The notes below the pieces were generated by a model. It made no database searches, had not been told where the DNA came from, and saw nothing but the letters and a program-made list of their open reading frames with translations. Both the position numbers and the translations under genes were made by a program. Shown in pieces: positions 45,870-58,041 of a stretch of DNA of 64,000 nt; the first letter of the stretch is position 1; each line of letters starts with the position of its first letter. This DNA is from Elephas maximus indicus (lineage: Eukaryota; Chordata; Mammalia; Proboscidea; Elephantidae), in contig NC_064842.1 in the NCBI RefSeq assembly GCF_024166365.1, positions 19,067,001-19,131,000 of the forward strand. The letters are read 5' to 3'.

Positions 45870-46385
45870 CACATCTACCATGGCCTCTGCCATACTGAGC
45901 CCAGTACAATGAGATGGTGCCTGGCTACCATCCCAGACTGCTGTGACAGGGATCACAGTACAGAGTCCTGGACAGAGCTGGAGAGAAATGTAAAACAAAA
46001 TTCTAACTTAAAAAGAAGGACCAAACTAGCTAGCTTGACAGAGACTGGAGAAGCCCTAAGAGTGTGGCCGCCGACACCCTTTCAGCTCAGTAATGAAGTC
46101 ACTCCTGAGGTTCACCCTTCAGCCAAAGACTGAACAGGCCCATGGACCAAAATAAGACTGAAGGGGGTGCACCAGCCCTGGGGCAGGGACTGGAAGGCGT
46201 GTGTGGGGGGGACACAATGGGAAATATGGTAATAGGGAACCCCAGGGTTGAGAAGGAAAAGTGTTGACATGTCATGGGGTTGTTAATCAAGGTCATAGAA
46301 CAATGTGTGTACTGTTTGATGAGAAACTGGTTTGTTCTGTAAACCTTCATATAAAGTACAATAAAATAATAAATAATAAAATTAA
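45870..46385 (+). mobile_element. L1 3' UTR end
   Basis: 'cagctcagtaatgaagtcac', 'cccttcagccaaagactgaa', 'gttgacatgtcatggggttg', ending 'acaataaaataataaataat'. Same type as 23005-23305. Confidence 0.75.
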
Positions 46386-46598
46386 AAAAAAGAAAACCCT
46401 AAGAATCAACAAAAAAACTCCTGGAACTAATAAGCAATTATAGCAAGACTGCAAAACACAAAGTTAAAATATAAAAGTTGGCTGCTTTCCCCTATATCAG
46501 CAACAAGCAATTGGAATTTGAAATTTAAAATACATCACCATTTGTATCCGCACCAAAAAAAAAAAAAAAAAAAAACGCTTAGGTATAAATCTAATAAC

Positions 46599-46750
46599 CC
46601 GCTGCCATTGAGTCGATTCCAACTCACAGTGACCCTATAGGACAGAGTAGAACTGCCCTATACAGTTTCCAAGGAGCACCTGGTGGATTCAAACTTCCGA
46701 CATTTTGGTTAGCAGCTGTACCTCTTAACCACTATGCTACCACGGTTTCC
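46599..46750 (-). repeat. AfroSINE in L1 with target-site duplication
   Basis: Flanked by taaatctaataa at 46587-46598 and 46751-46762, after an A21 tract. Confidence 0.94.
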
Positions 46751-46895
46751 TAAATCTAATAAACTGTGTATAAATTTCTATGAGAAAAACTACAAAAGTT
46801 TGGCATATTGGACTGTGGTTTCCTAAATCTAATAAGCTATGTATAAATCTCCATGAGAAAAACTACAAAACTTTGGCATATTGGACTGCGGTTTC
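46744..46895. repeat. 73-bp tandem duplication
   Basis: Units start at 46744 and 46817, and a third partial unit starts at 46890, each opening ggtttc. About six differences separate the two full units. Each unit begins with the last bases of the AfroSINE. Confidence 0.9.
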
Positions 46896-46979
46896 TTTCT
46901 AATACTGGACACAAGGTAGCCCTTTTATATTCAGATTACTTAAGTAAATGAGATGCAAATTTCCATACCCTAATAATGA

Positions 46980-47150
46980 CTGATAGACATTTGCATTGTG
47001 CTTTGTATGCATACTGTTTGCAAAGCAATTTCATATACATCATCTTACTTGATCTTCACAAAAGCCCTGTAATGGTTCACATATAAGCAAACTGAAATTT
47101 GGAAAGGTCCAAGGTTACACAGCTAGTAAGTGGCAGCGCTAGAATTAAAA
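46980..47150 (-). repeat. MIR SINE
   Basis: Reverse strand: 'catcatcttacttgatcttc', 'aggttacacagctagtaagt', 'ggcagcgctagaatt'. Confidence 0.78.
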
Positions 47151-47306
47151 TGCATTTTTAATAATTCATCAAATATTTATTGAGCACCTTCTATGTGCCA
47201 AGGACTATGCTAGGTGCTGAGGATATACTAGTGAAAAGACAATATTGTCCTTACTCTCATTCTTCTAACAGAGAAGAATGACAATTAAAGAAGCAATTAG
47301 TGTAAA

Positions 47307-47461
47307 GGAAACCCTGGTGACGCAGTGGTTAAGCGCTACGGCTGCTAATCAAAGGGTCAGCAGTTCGAATCCACCAGGGGCTCCTTGGAAACTCTATGAG
47401 GCAGTTCTACTCTGTCCTATAGGGTCGCTATGAGTCGAAATCGACTCGACAACACTGGGTT
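47307..47461 (+). repeat. AfroSINE nested in L2, with target-site duplication
   Basis: Flanked by attagtgtaaa at 47296-47306 and 47462-47472. The sequence is close to the family consensus, so it is probably young. Confidence 0.95.
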
Positions 47462-47867
47462 ATTAGTGTAAAGGTGATAAATGGGGGCAAGGGCAGCTGG
47501 CACGGGGTGTTATGAACACAAAGAAACTAAACTAGATTGAGATTATGGGGCTAGGAAAACCTTCCAGCAGAAGTAACATTTAAGCTACTTAAAGCTTAAA
47601 CAGGAAGAGAAAAGTTCCAAGCAGAGAAAAATAATATATGCAAAGGCCCCAGAGTGAGCAAGACCATGAGACATTCATGGAATCGAAAGAAGTTCAGTGT
47701 GGCTGGAACCTAAGGTTTAAGGGAAGGAAGAAGAAGAAAGGAAATGGAAGTCCTGAGGAGTAGCCAGATTACATGAGACCTTTAAAACTATGTTACAGGG
47801 TGACACTGAAGCAGGATAGTGACATGATCAGACTTGTATTTTAAGTGATGGCTCTGTACTCACAGAT

Positions 47868-48310
47868 GTGGAAAATAGTATATATTCAAAGTTATTCAAT
47901 GCAGCATTATTATAAGAGTAATAGATTAAAAATAAACCACATGTCCAACAACAGGAGACTGATTAAATAAGTTATGGTTCATCCATACAATGAAACACTA
48001 TTCTGAAAATAAAAATGAGGTTCTTGATATTCATATTTGCAATGGTGTCCAGGATATATTATAGGTGAAAAAAGTAAAGTGCAAAAAACACATACAGTTT
48101 GCTACAATTTGTGTTAAGAAGAAAGGAAAAAAGAAATGCATCTCATATCACATATATCACTTCTCCATATCACAAGGAGCTGCTAACATTAACTGGTGGG
48201 TGGGGAATGCCTTGGAGAGACTGGGTGACAGGAACAAGGGCTGGAGGAAGTCTTTCACAATGTACCTTTTGAACCACTGAATTTTGAACAAATAAATAAA
48301 TTTTAAATTA
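47868..48310 (+). mobile_element. L1M LINE 3' end nested in L2
   Basis: 'gcagcattattataagagta', 'cacatgtccaacaacaggag', 'ggttcatccatacaatgaaa', 'gaccactgaattttgaac'-type end ('ttgaaccactgaattttgaa'). Confidence 0.85.
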
Positions 48311-48649
48311 AATAACTTAATAAAATAAAGTGAATATTTTGACTACAGGATAGAAAGGCTATTGCCTTAAGTCAACCAAGAAAGATGCAACGATCTGAAC
48401 AAGGCATGGCTAGTGAGGATGAAAAGGAAATAAATCCAAGAGATATTTAGAAGGATCAATTAGACTTTATGAACAACTGAATGTGAAGGAACAGAGGGCC
48501 AAAAAACAGTCAAGGATGAAATCTCTGTGTTACCAACCACTGAGTTAGGAAAAGGAAGGAGAAGCAAGCTGAAGGGAGAGGGAGATAAAGAGTTCATGTT
48601 GAATTGGAGGTACCAGCATCATCCAAGTGAATATGCCAGTTAACCAACT

Positions 48650-49075
48650 GCTTGTTTTTGGGAGAGGTAATCTGCCACGGGCCCTGAGTGTCCCTGCCCA
48701 TTCTTGCTGGTTATGCCAGGAATGAAAGGCTCCGGTAAGTTTTCAGGGTTGTGTTTGCAGTGAACAACCTTGAGAGATAAGGTAATGTCTCTTTCCTGAA
48801 CAAAGAGTAGGCTTGGTTACTGCTTGCTATAAAAGCAGTAGATTCTCTAAGTTTGGTGTTCCTTTCCGGTATCCTCACCCACTGCCTGTGCAGGCATACA
48901 TCTGGGCCCATTACATCACCCACATGGAACTTTGAGGACAAGGGGAACCGGTACAACAAGCCGATGTTCATGCTACTTGCTGTGTCGAGATAATGAAGTC
49001 GTTTGTTGCTGACCCGGGAGTCTCATTACCAATACCCATGAAACAGTAACAGGCTAACATATGCTCACAGTAGGG
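48650..49075 (+). mobile_element. Probable ERV LTR nested in L2
   Basis: A GC-richer block with a TATA-like ctataaaagc at 48828-48837 and, about 150 bp on, 'gacccgggagtctcattacc', resembling an LTR R/U5. The polyadenylation signal appears decayed ('gataatgaagtcg'). Ends were not fixed. Confidence 0.45.
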
Positions 49076-49440
49076 TAAAATCAAATCCCAGACCTGACAT
49101 TTATAAGGATGTGAAGCTCAGGAGAAAGATCTGGTCTGCAGACACAGACCTGGTCATGAAACCTTGGGAGTCGACGAGTTACCCTAAAAGATGATACTGC
49201 CTGGAAAAGACAATGGCCTAGGAAGAACTCTGAGGAGTACCAACCTATAGAACAGTCCAAGAAAGAGGAGCCTGCACCAGAGGCAGAGAACAGCCTGAGA
49301 GGTAAGTGAAAATCCAGGAGTGTGGTGTCATGGAAACTAAAGAAGGAGATGGAAAAAAATGGAGTCCTTCTTGGTATCAAATGCTGCTGAGAGATCAAAT
49401 AAGATAAATTCTGAGAAATGTCCATTGGATTTAGTAAAAA

Positions 49441-50685
49441 GGAGACCAGCTATGATTTGGCAAGGGAAGGAGGAGAAACTAGATTGTAGTGGGTTGAAGC
49501 CTGAGTCAAAAGGATAGATCTAAGAAGTGAAGGGAAGGAAGGGAGACATGATGTCAAGGGAGATTTCTTCTCCCTCTTTTTAAAAAAAAATTCATTTATT
49601 TGTTTATTTAATCTTTAAATTATGGCCAAAAATATGTATGTCTTAATGCTAATTGGAATGAACCAGTACAAAGAAAAAGGCTGATGAAGGCATCATTTAC
49701 TACATGGGCGAGGTTCCTGATAAAGTGGAACAGGCTGGACCATGGTGCTTAGTGCCCAATGTCCTCACAGCTACCTCTACCTCGGGTCTTGCCACCTACA
49801 ATTTGCTATACGTGACAAGGGTGGCAGGTTCTTCTTTGCACTTTTAGGAAATCTCACTCTCTCCCTCTTTCCACTTCTCTTTGAAGAGCCTATTGCCTTC
49901 CTCTTCTCTTCTGAGCTAATCCAGCTGGACTGTCTCACTTTGCCATAAAAAAATAGACCATAGAAAACAAAGGTATTTTGAAGTCTTCCAGGAATCAAGT
50001 GACTTCTTTCCCGATAGTCCTCAAACACAAAGGCCTGACTGCTATAAAGAAGAAGGGCAAACATTATTTTGATGACAAGTCCACATTGGCCTAAAAATTT
50101 TATATATATATATATATATGTATAATAACTCTCTCGAGAACTCACCTGTTACAAACTGATCTGCTGGCTCACTCATCTTTTTCTCTTGTCCTCTAATTAC
50201 ACTGAAAGAGCTAATCTCTTCACATGTGCTCTGGGGCCCTGCAAACTGTGGTAAGGATCCCTGTGGCTAAACCTGGCAAAGAGGAAGTAGATGGCTGCCT
50301 CTGCCTTCAATTTTCCCTCTCCCATTTTTTCTAAAGCCTGCAGGAACCTTGGGGTCCCAGTACAGTATGAAAGGTAGAAGGGAGCCACAAAAACTATTAA
50401 TATTGAGCCTTCTACTGATCTTGGCAAGTAGGAGACTGGAAACAATTTGATTGGATTTAGAAAAAGAAAGAAATATGATATTCCTTACATCTCAAGATTT
50501 ATGGATGGTGCAATTCGTATCTGTAGCCCTAGTTTGTGATTTAGAACGGGATGGTTAAGAGGTTCCCATATAAAGACTCCTCCTTCTTCTGTGTCATATA
50601 AGGCAAGGTTCTCTACAGAAGGTGAATGGGAAGGAAGAACAGAAAAAATCTTAACTGCCTGGGCTCTATCCTTCACTCCTCAGGG
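49441..50685. other. Unassigned intronic sequence
   Basis: Contains a (ta)n microsatellite at about 50099-50119 and frames of up to 122 codons without motifs. A short exon-like block is discussed in the findings. No family recognised. Confidence 0.35.
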
Positions 50686-53600
50686 CTGTTGTTAGATGCT
50701 GTCAAGTAAGTTTTGACTGATAGCAACCCTATGTGGAACAGAAGGAAACACTGCCTGGTCCTGAGCCATCCTCACAATCTTTGCTATGTTTGAACCCGTT
50801 ACTGCAGCCACTGTGTCGATCCATCTCGTTGAGGGTCTTTCTCTTTTTCACTGACCCTCTTCCTTATCAAGCATGATGTCCTTCTCCAAGAACTGGTCCC
50901 TCCAGATAACATGTCCAAAGTATGTCAGATGAAGTCTTGTCATCCTCACTTCTGGATTTACTTCTTCCAAGGCAAACTTGTTCATTCTACTGGCAGTCCA
51001 TAGTATATTCAATATTCTTCGGCAACACCATAACTCAAAGGCATCAATTCTTCGGTCTTCCTTATTCATTGTCCAGCTTTCACATGCATATGAGTCAGCT
51101 GAAAACATCATGACTTGGGTCAGACACACCTTCTTCCTCAAAGTGACAGCACAGCTTTCCAACACTTTTAAAGAGGTCTTTTGCAGCAGATTTGCCCAAC
51201 GCAACACATCCTTTGATTTCCTGACTGTTGCATCCATGGGTATTGATTGTAGATCCAAGTAAAATGAAACGCTTAACAACTTCAATATTTCCTCCTTTTA
51301 TCATGATGTTGTTTCTTGGTCCAGTTGTGAGGATTTTTGTTTTCTTTATGTTAAGGTGTAATCCATACTGAAAACTGTATATTTTATCTTCAACAGTAAT
51401 TGCTTCAAGTCCTCTTCACTTTTAGCAAGTAAGGTTGTGTCATCTGCATATCACAGGTTGTTAATGAGTCTTCCTCCAATCCTGATGCCATGTTCTTCAT
51501 ATAGTCAAGCTTCTTGGATTATTTCCTCAAATACAGATTGAATACATATGGTGAAAAGACACAGCCCTGACACACACCCTTCCTGATTTTAAACCACTAA
51601 GTATCCTCTTGTTCTGTTCGAACGACTGCCTCTTGGTCTATGTACAGTTTCTCAAGAGCAAAATTAAGTGTTCTAGAATTCCCATTCTTTGCAATGTTAT
51701 CCATAATTGTTATGATCCACATAGTTGAATGCCTTTGCATAGTCAATAAAATGCAAGTAAACATCTTTCTGGTATTCTCTGCTTTTAGCCAAGATCCATA
51801 TGACATCAGCAATATCCTATTCTGAGTCTGGCTTGAATTTCTGGAAGTTCCCTGTCAATGTAATGCTGCAACTGTTTTTTTAATTACCTGTGGCAAAAAT
51901 TTTACCTGCACATGATATTGATGATTTTTTTAAATAATTTCTGCATTCTTTCGGATCACCCTTCTTTGCAGTAGGCAGAAATATGGGTCTCTTCCAGTCA
52001 GCTGGGCAGGTAGCTGTCTTCCAAATGTCTTGGCATTGATAAGTGAGCACCTCCAGGGCTGCATCTGTTTGCCGAAACATCTCAATTGGTATTCCGTCAA
52101 TTCCTGGAGTCTTGTTTTTCGCCAGTGCTTTCAGTGCAGCTTGGACTTCTTCCTTCAATATCATTGGTTCTTGATCATCCTGAAATGGTCGAACATCAAC
52201 CAATTCTTTCTGGTACAGTGACTCTGTGTATTTCTTCCATCTTCTTGTGATGCTTCCTGTATCCTTCAATATTTTCCCCCATAGAATCCTTCAGTATTGC
52301 AACTTGAGGCTTGAATTTTTTTCTTCAGTTCTTTCAACTTGAAAAGTGCCAAGCATGTTCTTCTCTTTTGGCTTTCTAACTCCAGGTCTTTGCACATTTC
52401 ATTATAATACTTTAATTTGTCTTCTCAAGCTGCCCTTTGGAATCTTCTGTTCAGCTCTTTTACTTCATCATTTCTTCCTTTCACTTCTCTGCATTCAAGA
52501 GCAAGTTTCAGAGTCTTTTTTCTGACATCCATTTTGGTCTTTTCTTTCTTTTCAGCCTTTTTAATGACTCTTGCTTTCTTCATGTATGATGTCCTCGATG
52601 TCATCACAACTCATCTGGTCTTCAGTCATTAATGTGCAGTGCGTCAAATCTATTCTTGAGTCGGTCTCCAAATTCAGGTGGGATATACTCAAGGTCATAT
52701 TTTGGTTCTTGTGAACTTGTTTTAATTTTCTTCAGCTTCAACTTTACTTGCACCTGAGCAATTGATGGTCTGTTCTGCACGCAGCCACACTGGTCTTGTT
52801 CTAACTGATGATACTGAGCTTTTCCATCATCTCTTTCCACAGATGTAGTTGATTTGATACCTGTGGTTCCCATTCAGTGAGGTCCGCGTGTATAGTTGCT
52901 GTTTGTGTTGATGAAAATAAGTCCTTGGTCTTGCAAAATTCTATCATGCAATCTCTGGCACTGTTTCCATCACCAAGGCCATATTTACCCACTACTGATC
53001 CTTCTTCTTTGTTTCCAACTTCCACATCCCAAACACCAGTAATTGTCAACGCATCTTGACTGCATGTTTGATCAATTTTAGACTGCAGAAGTTGGTAAAA
53101 ACTTCAATTTCTTCATTTTTGGCCTTAGTAGTTGGTGCATAAATTTGAATAATAGCTGTATTAATTGGTCTTCCTTGTAGGCATATGGATATTATCCTAT
53201 CACTGACATCATTGTATTTAAGAATAGATCTTGACATGTTCGTTTTGACAATGAATGCAATGCCATTTTCTTCAATTTGTCATTCCTGGCATAGTAGACC
53301 ATATGATTGTCTGACTCAAAATGGCCAACAGCATCCATTTCAGCTCAATAATGCCTAGGATATGGATCTTTATCCATTCCATTTCATTTTTGATGACTTG
53401 CAATTTTCCTAGATTCATACTTCGTACATTCCACGTTCCAATCATTAATGGATGTTTACAGCTGTTTCTTCTCATTTTGAGTGTTGAAGGAAAACAAAGA
53501 CTACCATGCATCTGTCACCTTGTCATACTGTGGTGGCTTCTGCATTACTGTGATGCTGGAAACTATGCTACCGGTATTTCAAACGCCAGCAGGGTCAACC

Positions 53601-53897
53601 ATGGTGGACAGGTTTCAGCGGAGGTTCCAGACTAAGACAGCCTAGGAAAAAGGACTTGGTGGACTACTTCTGAAAAAAATTGGCCAGTGAAAACCTTAAG
53701 AATAGCAGCAGTACATTGTCCGATATAATGCCAAAAGATGAGTCCCTCAGGTTGGAAGGCACTCAAAATACGACTGGGGAAGAGCTGGCTTCTCAAAGTA
53801 CAGTCCACCTTAATGACGTGGATAGAATAAAGTTTTGGGGATCTTCATTTGCTGATGTGGCACGACTTAAAATGAGAAGAAACAGCTGTAAACATCC
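50686..53897 (-). mobile_element. Nearly full-length RTE LINE with inverted 5' segment
   Basis: The minus-strand body runs from the 3' end ('ctgttgttagatgctgtcaa') at 50686 to 53482. It includes the C-terminal tail, reverse transcriptase (51880-52269: NKTPGIDGIPIEMF, WKRPIFLPTAKKGD) and apurinic-type endonuclease (53272-53511: MIGTWNVRSM; 52801-53049: VEVGNKEEGSVVGKYGLGDGN). Plus-strand 53495-53897 is the element's 5' leader in opposite orientation. All frames are broken by stops and shifts, so it is a dead copy. Confidence 0.88.
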
Positions 53898-53904
53898 TCA
53901 TGAC

Positions 53905-55234
53905 TAGCCCTCTTTAAATGGGTGGGCTAACTGACCAATATAAGAGGCTGACGAAAAAACAAAACTATATAAAAAAAAAAAAATACAGTAGTGTATTTAG
54001 AGCAGGCCTCAGTAAAACTGTCTTATTTAAATAGGCTACCCCAGAAAATGAGCTGATGCCCCTTCAAAATGTTTATAATCATAAGAATTTGCCATAATGT
54101 TTTCCAAACTATGTATTTCATATGTCATATTTCAAATTTAATCGCATTTTTAAAAATCAAAGCTTCTTTTAGGATCTTGCAGTACGTATCTCACGAAGTT
54201 TTTAAGGCCTGTGTGCCATTTCTCTGTTGCTCTCTGCTTCTTTGGCTCTGCTCTAGCCTAACCGTTGAGCCAGAACATGACTCTTCTCTTCTAGTTCTGG
54301 CCTATGGAGCAGAAGTGTTTCTGAACTTGGTGTAGCTCCTGGCTCCTCTCTCCCATGTTCATATTTTGACTATCTGATTCTGATTTTCTGTATGCCCAAC
54401 TCTGATTTAGGAATTTGATTCATGATTTTCTATGCTCTTGATCTTTGTTTCTTGATTTCAAGCCACTGAACCCCCTTATCTATTCTCTGATCTTTTTGAA
54501 AACTGCCTCCTGATAGTCTGTGATACATGTCTGATATGTCTTGCCTACTTCTTTCCAACTAACATGAAAAGAATTCTTTCTGCAGGAGTCTTATCACTTC
54601 ACCAACTAATTTCTCATTAGTTCCTATACTTTCTGAAAGACTGTTGTATCTCCAAGGCAAGGCAAGAACTTTGCAGGCATTTTGCTTTTAGTTAAATGAG
54701 ATTCTGAACGTATGTCAAATACCCTAAGAGTACTCTATCTTACTTTGGTCCAACTCTTGTGGCTTGCTTTGGAAATGTATCATTAGTTTCCTCCCTCAGT
54801 CCTCAGATGTTGTGTTCCCGTGACATATCATTTTCATTCCTCTGTTTTTTGTTTGTTTTCATGCAAAAGCTTCCTTCAGGTTTATTATCTCCTATAAAAC
54901 TTTTTATTTTCTTGACATACAGGGCTTCCCTGTTTACCTTCCCCTACTAAGAAGGTCTACATTTCCATCATTGTGTTCCAATGATAAGTTCCAGCCCACC
55001 AAATCTCAGCGACATGATAAGATTGTACTTGCCTCTCTAGGCACCTATACTTCAAAACAGCAAGACCTGTCCCTATCTTCACATTCTAAAACCTGTACTT
55101 AACCTGCTGTGCTAAATGTTTTCTGTGTGCCCCTTCCAGATCCCCTCTCCATCCTTCTCTACCCTGCTCCATTTCCCCCAGAGACTGACCTCTACTAATT
55201 GCTTTAGGCTCCCTTGCCCTCAGGCTTCCTGTTG
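53905..55234. other. Unassigned intronic sequence
   Basis: T/C-rich on the plus strand; no exon or repeat family assigned with confidence. Confidence 0.3.
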
Positions 55235-55445
55235 AGTTTGCTCAATGTGAGACATAGCAATTGCAGTTTTCCACTGCGGCATAATAAGCAGCCCCAAATG
55301 CAGTGGCTTTATCAACAATATTTTCTTATTTTTCCTGACTCTGTGGGTCAGCTGGGCTATTTCTCCACTGGTTTTGCCAGGGCCCACTCCTGCAGCTATG
55401 TTAACAGTTAATGAATCTACAGATGGCTGTTCTATATTCCACCTT
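55235..55445 (+). repeat. Ancient interspersed repeat, family uncertain
   Basis: 'gcataataagcagccccaaa', 'tgcagtggctttatcaacaa' and 'ctgtgggtcagctgggctat' are the hallmark of a common mammalian repeat whose exact name I cannot give. Confidence 0.45.
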
Positions 55446-55629
55446 TCAAAACTGCCATTACCACCATGCTCTTGGCCCCTTAACCTTCTACCGTCCCTGC
55501 TCTGTTAATCCATAATCTTCCCTGTGCATCTTTAATTTTTACTTTCTTTGTTCCTGCAAAGCTCTGCTGGAGGAAAACAAAGAACAGAAAAAAACACTGC
55601 CCACTACAAATGCATGTCATCTAAGATCA

Positions 55630-56330
55630 AATGTGTCTTGATGTTGCCTAACAATCCTTTCATTCATCAGCTTTTGATTCCCTAGCAAACACCCCAAAAC
55701 AGCTGTTCTGGATCATCTTTTGTCTCAAGCTCCAATGCACTGACTCCCTTAATCCCAGCAGATGACTTACAATCTACTTCTCAGAACATATGAGCACTGC
55801 TTAGGTCAGGCACAGTCATTTACCCTCACACCACCTTTACAGTCACCATCTTTATACTAATAGCCCTCCTTCCTTATGCTCTCAGCCTTGGGGGAATAAA
55901 ATTGCCCTTCCTTAACGAAGCTAACCCCTCTGTCTTTCTTGGTTCCAGTCTTGGCTCTTATTCTTCACACTTGCCTCTCCCTTTCAGCATCTTCATTCTT
56001 TATTAGTTGCTTCCACTTCTGCCTTAAAATATTCAGATATCTTATCTGGAAAAATTTTTTGCTAGGTACTTTGTCACTTCCAACTATTCCATTTTTCTGC
56101 TCCATTTCACTATCACAATAGTTCTTCTAAACTACTTATGCTGTAACTGACAGTTCCACTTCCAATTCATCCACTCCATACTTAACCCTACTGCAAAATC
56201 CCACCATCATTAGCTCTCTACAAAAATGGATTAATCAATCCATGCCTCTTGCTCGCTCCCTCCCTTCCCCCCTTCTTTTCTCAGCCTCAATCTCTTTTTC
56301 CCACAACCCCCTGAACTGCTCCCTATCCCT
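55630..56330 (+). mobile_element. Probable L2 LINE ORF2 5' part
   Basis: C/T-rich sequence similar in style to the L2 segment before 12600 ('cttggctcttattcttcaca', 'ccacttccaattcatccact'). Weak assignment. Confidence 0.4.
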
Positions 56331-56559
56331 TACTCCTGGTTGCAAGATGATCTCTACTGTTGAAAGTATTACAGAAGGGTAAGTGAATAAGCAATACCTT
56401 GGATTTGGAGAAAAAGATCACTAGTGGTCTTAATAAGGGCACTTGCAGAGGAGAGGAGAAAAACAAAAATAAAAAAACACAGTTCTGGTAGTAAGAAAAT
56501 TCAGAGCACAAGGATAAAATACACAATTGAGGAATATGGCTATGAAAAAGATCACATAT

Positions 56560-56765
56560 CATAACTAATGGCTAACAGTTACACATCATCACCTTACTAG
56601 GCACCAAGCACCATTCCAGCATAGCACATATGTTATTAACTCATTCAATTCTCACAGCAACCCTATGAGGGAGGTGCTATTATCATCTCCAACTCCATCT
56701 AGAAGAGTAAAGTAAAGCCCAAAGAAGTTAAATAACTTCCCCAAGGTCACATATAATCAATGTAT
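56560..56765 (-). repeat. MIR SINE
   Basis: Reverse strand: 'ttattaactcattcaattct', 'cacagcaaccctatgaggga', 'cttccccaaggtcacatata'. Confidence 0.8.
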
Positions 56766-57034
56766 TCAAGTGATGGCTTCCTTAGGACTAGGGAAATCTT
56801 GGTAATAGCTATGGAGAAATCTGACAAGAGGGATAAGTAGAAAATGGGGATAAGAACAGAAACCAAGCCTCTCACAATGTGAGAAAGGTAGGCAAATAGG
56901 TTTCCTGGCTTAGGAATGGACATCTCTTCAAAGACTCTAGGAAGAAAAGTCCCCGCATATCCCTCATCTCCCTCATACCACATGGATATGTGAAAAAATA
57001 TCTTCAGGCTGTCAGGTTAGTAATAAAGGAATAC

Positions 57035-57245
57035 GGTTATACAATGTTCATTGCATGTGCCAGGCTCTGTTGTAAAAGTGCTTTAAAATAATTTTATTCA
57101 CTTAACCCTCACATGAGCTCTGTGAGAATAAAGATACAGGTAAAGTAATTTTCCCAAGATCACAGCACTAGTCAATAGCAGAAATGGGATTCAAACACAC
57201 ATAGCCTAGGACCCATGCTATTAACCACTGACTCTGCTGCCTCTC
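57035..57245 (-). repeat. MIR SINE
   Basis: Reverse strand: 'tgcatgtgccaggctctgtt', 'cacttaaccctcacatgagc', 'atgctattaaccactgactc'. Confidence 0.78.
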
Positions 57246-57829
57246 ATACTTCTCACTCAAGAATTTAGACTTAAAGGAGAATGTCCTGATTAGGGTTTAA
57301 AACTGAAAATTTGACAACACAGGATAGATCTAAAATGTTCTGTTTCATGAAGTTAAGGTTGAGATGAGACTGGATATCAGTCTACCATTCCTTGCAGATA
57401 AAAGAAAATGTGTGGAAGAGATGAAGCTAACAACGAAGACAGCAGCAGTATGCTACAGGATGTTAGTAAGAGCTGATCTTTGTGACCGAGTCTTGTTGAG
57501 CATTGGACTCAAGCCATCAGCAGCAGTAAGGGCTCATTCTCTAAAGATGACAGCAACACTTCCCAGCTCAACAGCCAGACTGGCCGGTGGTCCAAGTGGG
57601 CGGCTCACCCAGGCAGGTGCTGTCCCAGTGGCAGTCAAATGACTGCATTGCCAGGGAAGACAGTTACACAGGGGGGTGACTGAGAAGAAAAAATGCAAAG
57701 GGCAAATGGGGTATAGCAAAGGAGTGATGCTTAAATATGAATATCCCCTTCCTAAATGTTACTTTCTTCAAAGAATAATGGAGTGAGAGATGACTTTATT
57801 TCAAAAGGCTTCCCAAATTCCTCCATAAA
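57246..57829. other. Unassigned intronic sequence
   Basis: Includes a 92-codon frame (57364-57642) without recognisable motif, start context or splice evidence. Not called as a gene. Confidence 0.35.
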
Positions 57830-58041
57830 CAAAAGAAAACCAAAACCCATTGCTGTTGAGTCGATTCCAACTCACAGTGATCCTACAGGACAGAGTAGAA
57901 CTGCCCCACAGGGTTTCTGAGGCTGTAATCTTTATAGAAGCAGACTGCCACATTTTTATCCCGCGGAATGGCTGATGGGTTCCAAGAGCCCACCTTTTGG
58001 TTAGCAGCCAGGCGCTTAACCACTGCACCACCAGGGCTCCT
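57830..58041 (-). repeat. AfroSINE, longer subtype
   Basis: Reverse strand: 'cccattgctgttgagtcgat', middle 'gaggctgtaatctttataga', end 'accactgcaccaccagggct'. Confidence 0.92.

Larger units (their letters stand above)
44690..46970 (+). mobile_element. L1 LINE mosaic with nested L1 3' UTRs
   Basis: Plus-strand ORF2 at 44690-44890 ('gatcgtatcaatagagaaaa', 'acatttgacaaaatccgaca'). A minus-strand L1 3' UTR is inserted at about 44893-45600. ORF2 resumes at about 45600-45865 ('atcatactggaaatcctagc', 'agatgacatgattctctatg'). A plus-strand L1 3' UTR follows at about 45870-46385, then more ORF2 at about 46400-46560 ('actaataagcaattatagca') and the stretch around the AfroSINE. Open frames inside are fragments. 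Confidence 0.75.
47155..49440 (-). mobile_element. L2 LINE, split by a SINE, an L1M and an LTR
   Basis: Reverse-strand L2. The 3' end is at 47155-47290 ('tattgagcaccttctatgtg', 'tgctaggtgctgaggatata'); body segments are 47462-47865 ('gacactgaagcaggatagtg'), 48320-48650 and 49080-49440 ('gtgaagctcaggagaaagat', the complement of the region after the polymerase motif). Insertions lie at 47307-47461, 47868-48310 and about 48650-49075. Confidence 0.7.

Noticed and set aside
57364-57642. 92-codon frame with balanced amino-acid composition
   Set aside because: No recognised motif, paralogue or splice signal; a processed pseudogene could not be excluded but is unsupported.
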